DNA of 47,780 bases. Source: a virus. Below are positions 47,016-47,780 of the stretch, in pieces (within the stretch, counting starts at the first letter, position 1; each line of letters begins with the position of its first letter). Under the pieces are notes generated by a model. That model searched no databases and was not told the origin of the DNA. It saw only the letters and a program-made list of their open reading frames with translations. Position numbers and translations under genes: made by a program. The stretch lies in IMG/VR virus record IMGVR_UViG_3300044825_002453, positions 1-47,780 of that record; one strand, written 5' to 3'.

Positions 47016-47780
47016 TCCGGCTGCCGCATCCCCCGACCGTCCCCGACGACATCCCCGCCCACATGGTGCTCGGCTGGCGGCTCGTCCATCCCGACCTCAC
47101 GTCCCGCGGCGGGTTCCGGTGGCCGTTCCCCGGCCACTGGTGCGAAGCGCCCGGCCCGATCAAGGCCCACAAGGGCGCGTGCCCGAACGGTGAGGGCGAC
47201 GGGATCTGTGTGGCCCGCTCCTGGTCCGGTGCGATGTCGGGCTCGATTCGCTCGCAGACATGCCTGCTCGTCGCCTACGAACCGAAGGCGGTCCTCGGTG
47301 AGGACCACGAGAAGGTGCGTGTGCGTCGGGCGCTGGTGCTCGACGTGTTCTCCGCCACCGTCGGGCTCGGCCCCGGGGCGGACCTCTCCGGGGCGAACCT
47401 CGCCGGGGCGGACCTCTCCGAGGCGTACCTCTCCGGGGCGTACCTCTCCGGGGCGTACCTCTCCGGGGCGTACCTCACCGGGGCGAACCTCTCCGAGGCG
47501 AACCTCACCAGGGCGAACCTCACCGGGGCGGACCTCTCCGGGGCGGACCTCACCGGGGCGGACCTCACCGGGGCGGACCTCTCCGGGGCGAACCTCTCCA
47601 GGGCGGACCTCTCCGGGGCGAACCTCACCGGGGCGAACCTCACCAGGGCGAACCTCACCAGGGCGAACCTCACCAGGGCGAACCTCACCAGGGCGAACCT
47701 CTCCGGGGCGAACCTCACCGGGGCGAACCTCACCAGGGCGAACCTCACCAGGGCGAACCTCACCAGGGCGAACCTCACCA
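47012..47780 (+). CDS. Pentapeptide-repeat protein, N-terminal part (continues at base 1)
   Basis: GTG in a GTGA overlap; 256 codons and no stop before the window ends. Residues 1-120 form a distinct N-terminal domain ([49 protein letters not shown]) seen in other phage pentapeptide proteins; repeats start at about residue 122. Joined through the 90-base overlap with 47-136, the complete protein would have 390 residues. Target unknown; gyrase or another DNA-binding protein is possible from family knowledge. Confidence 0.85.
   Translation, partial: MIRLPHPPTVPDDIPAHMVLGWRLVHPDLTSRGGFRWPFPGHWCEAPGPIKAHKGACPNGEGDGICVARSWSGAMSGSIRSQTCLLVAYEPKAVLGEDHEKVRVRRALVLDVFSATVGLGPGADLSGANLAGADLSEAYLSGAYLSGAYLSGAYLTGANLSEANLTRANLTGADLSGADLTGADLTGADLSGANLSRADLSGANLTGANLTRANLTRANLTRANLTRANLSGANLTGANLTRANLTRANLTRANLT
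47375..47780 (+). repeat. 15-bp tandem repeat array encoding pentapeptides (right end)
   Basis: About 27 copies of the 15-base unit. 47691-47780 equals 47-136 base for base, in the same coding phase. 47375-47590 closely matches 240-455, including the run of Tyr-containing units ([14 protein letters not shown]). Confidence 0.95.

Noticed and set aside
1-47780. Possible tRNA genes
   Set aside because: Scanning for TTCGA-type loops with acceptor stems gave no convincing cloverleaf by eye; a covariance-model search would be decisive.

Overview
The window looks like one essentially complete genome of a tailed (siphovirus-like) double-stranded DNA phage of an actinobacterium. Reasons: very high GC with third codon positions almost always G or C, four WhiB-like Fe-S/zinc regulators (an actinobacterial family), an LmbU-like regulator, a long tape-measure gene, and nearly all genes on the + strand, packed with 4-base GTGA/ATGA stop-start overlaps. 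Both ends lie inside the same pentapeptide-repeat gene. The last 90 bases (47691-47780) are identical to positions 47-136, and joining there restores one 390-codon reading frame. The molecule is therefore probably circular or circularly permuted, and was cut by the assembler inside the 15-base repeat array. No tRNA, rRNA, CRISPR array or insertion sequence was seen.

Layout. (1) 537-5952: an overlapping early operon of small Cys-rich proteins, a Holliday-junction resolvase, an N6-adenine and a C5-cytosine DNA methylase, and three WhiB-like proteins. (2) 5953-10228: a regulatory gap with a palindromic operator and leader ORF, a conserved unknown, and a primase-helicase whose 3' end carries ten AACCGCGCC iterons (candidate replication origin). 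(3) 10225-16314: probable small terminase, a fourth WhiB, an LmbU-like regulator, a dNMP kinase, a cysteine-peptidase-like protein and the large terminase. (4) 16469-36936: portal, scaffold, decoration protein with an inserted domain, gpE-type capsid, a third DNA methylase, MuF-like protein, head-tail connectors, a large receptor-binding protein with an SGNH esterase, tail tube, G/GT frameshift chaperones, tape measure and tail tip. (5) 36982-39948: amidase endolysin, holin-like membrane proteins and a metallophosphoesterase. (6) 39949-41456: an intergenic switch-like region with a broken serine integrase, operator repeats, a near-consensus leaderless promoter and an XRE regulator. (7) 41453-47780: small early genes, a PD-(D/E)XK exonuclease, an SSB-like protein and the 5' part of the pentapeptide-repeat gene.

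The strongest non-coding signals are: a two-block element (TGCATC, 23-24 bases, then CACCCT-like, 6-8 bases, then the start codon) before eight late genes, interpreted as a dedicated late promoter that mostly makes leaderless mRNAs; a dispersed palindrome resembling AACACCACTAGTGGTGTT at eight sites, mostly at gene junctions; and a stretch of the cytosine methylase gene where two reading frames both look like real protein. A plausible but unproven picture is that the WhiB-like proteins redirect host RNA polymerase to the late promoters, while the palindrome-binding regulator and the 40 kb switch govern early expression. The serine integrase is reduced to its N-terminus, so the phage probably descends from a temperate ancestor.
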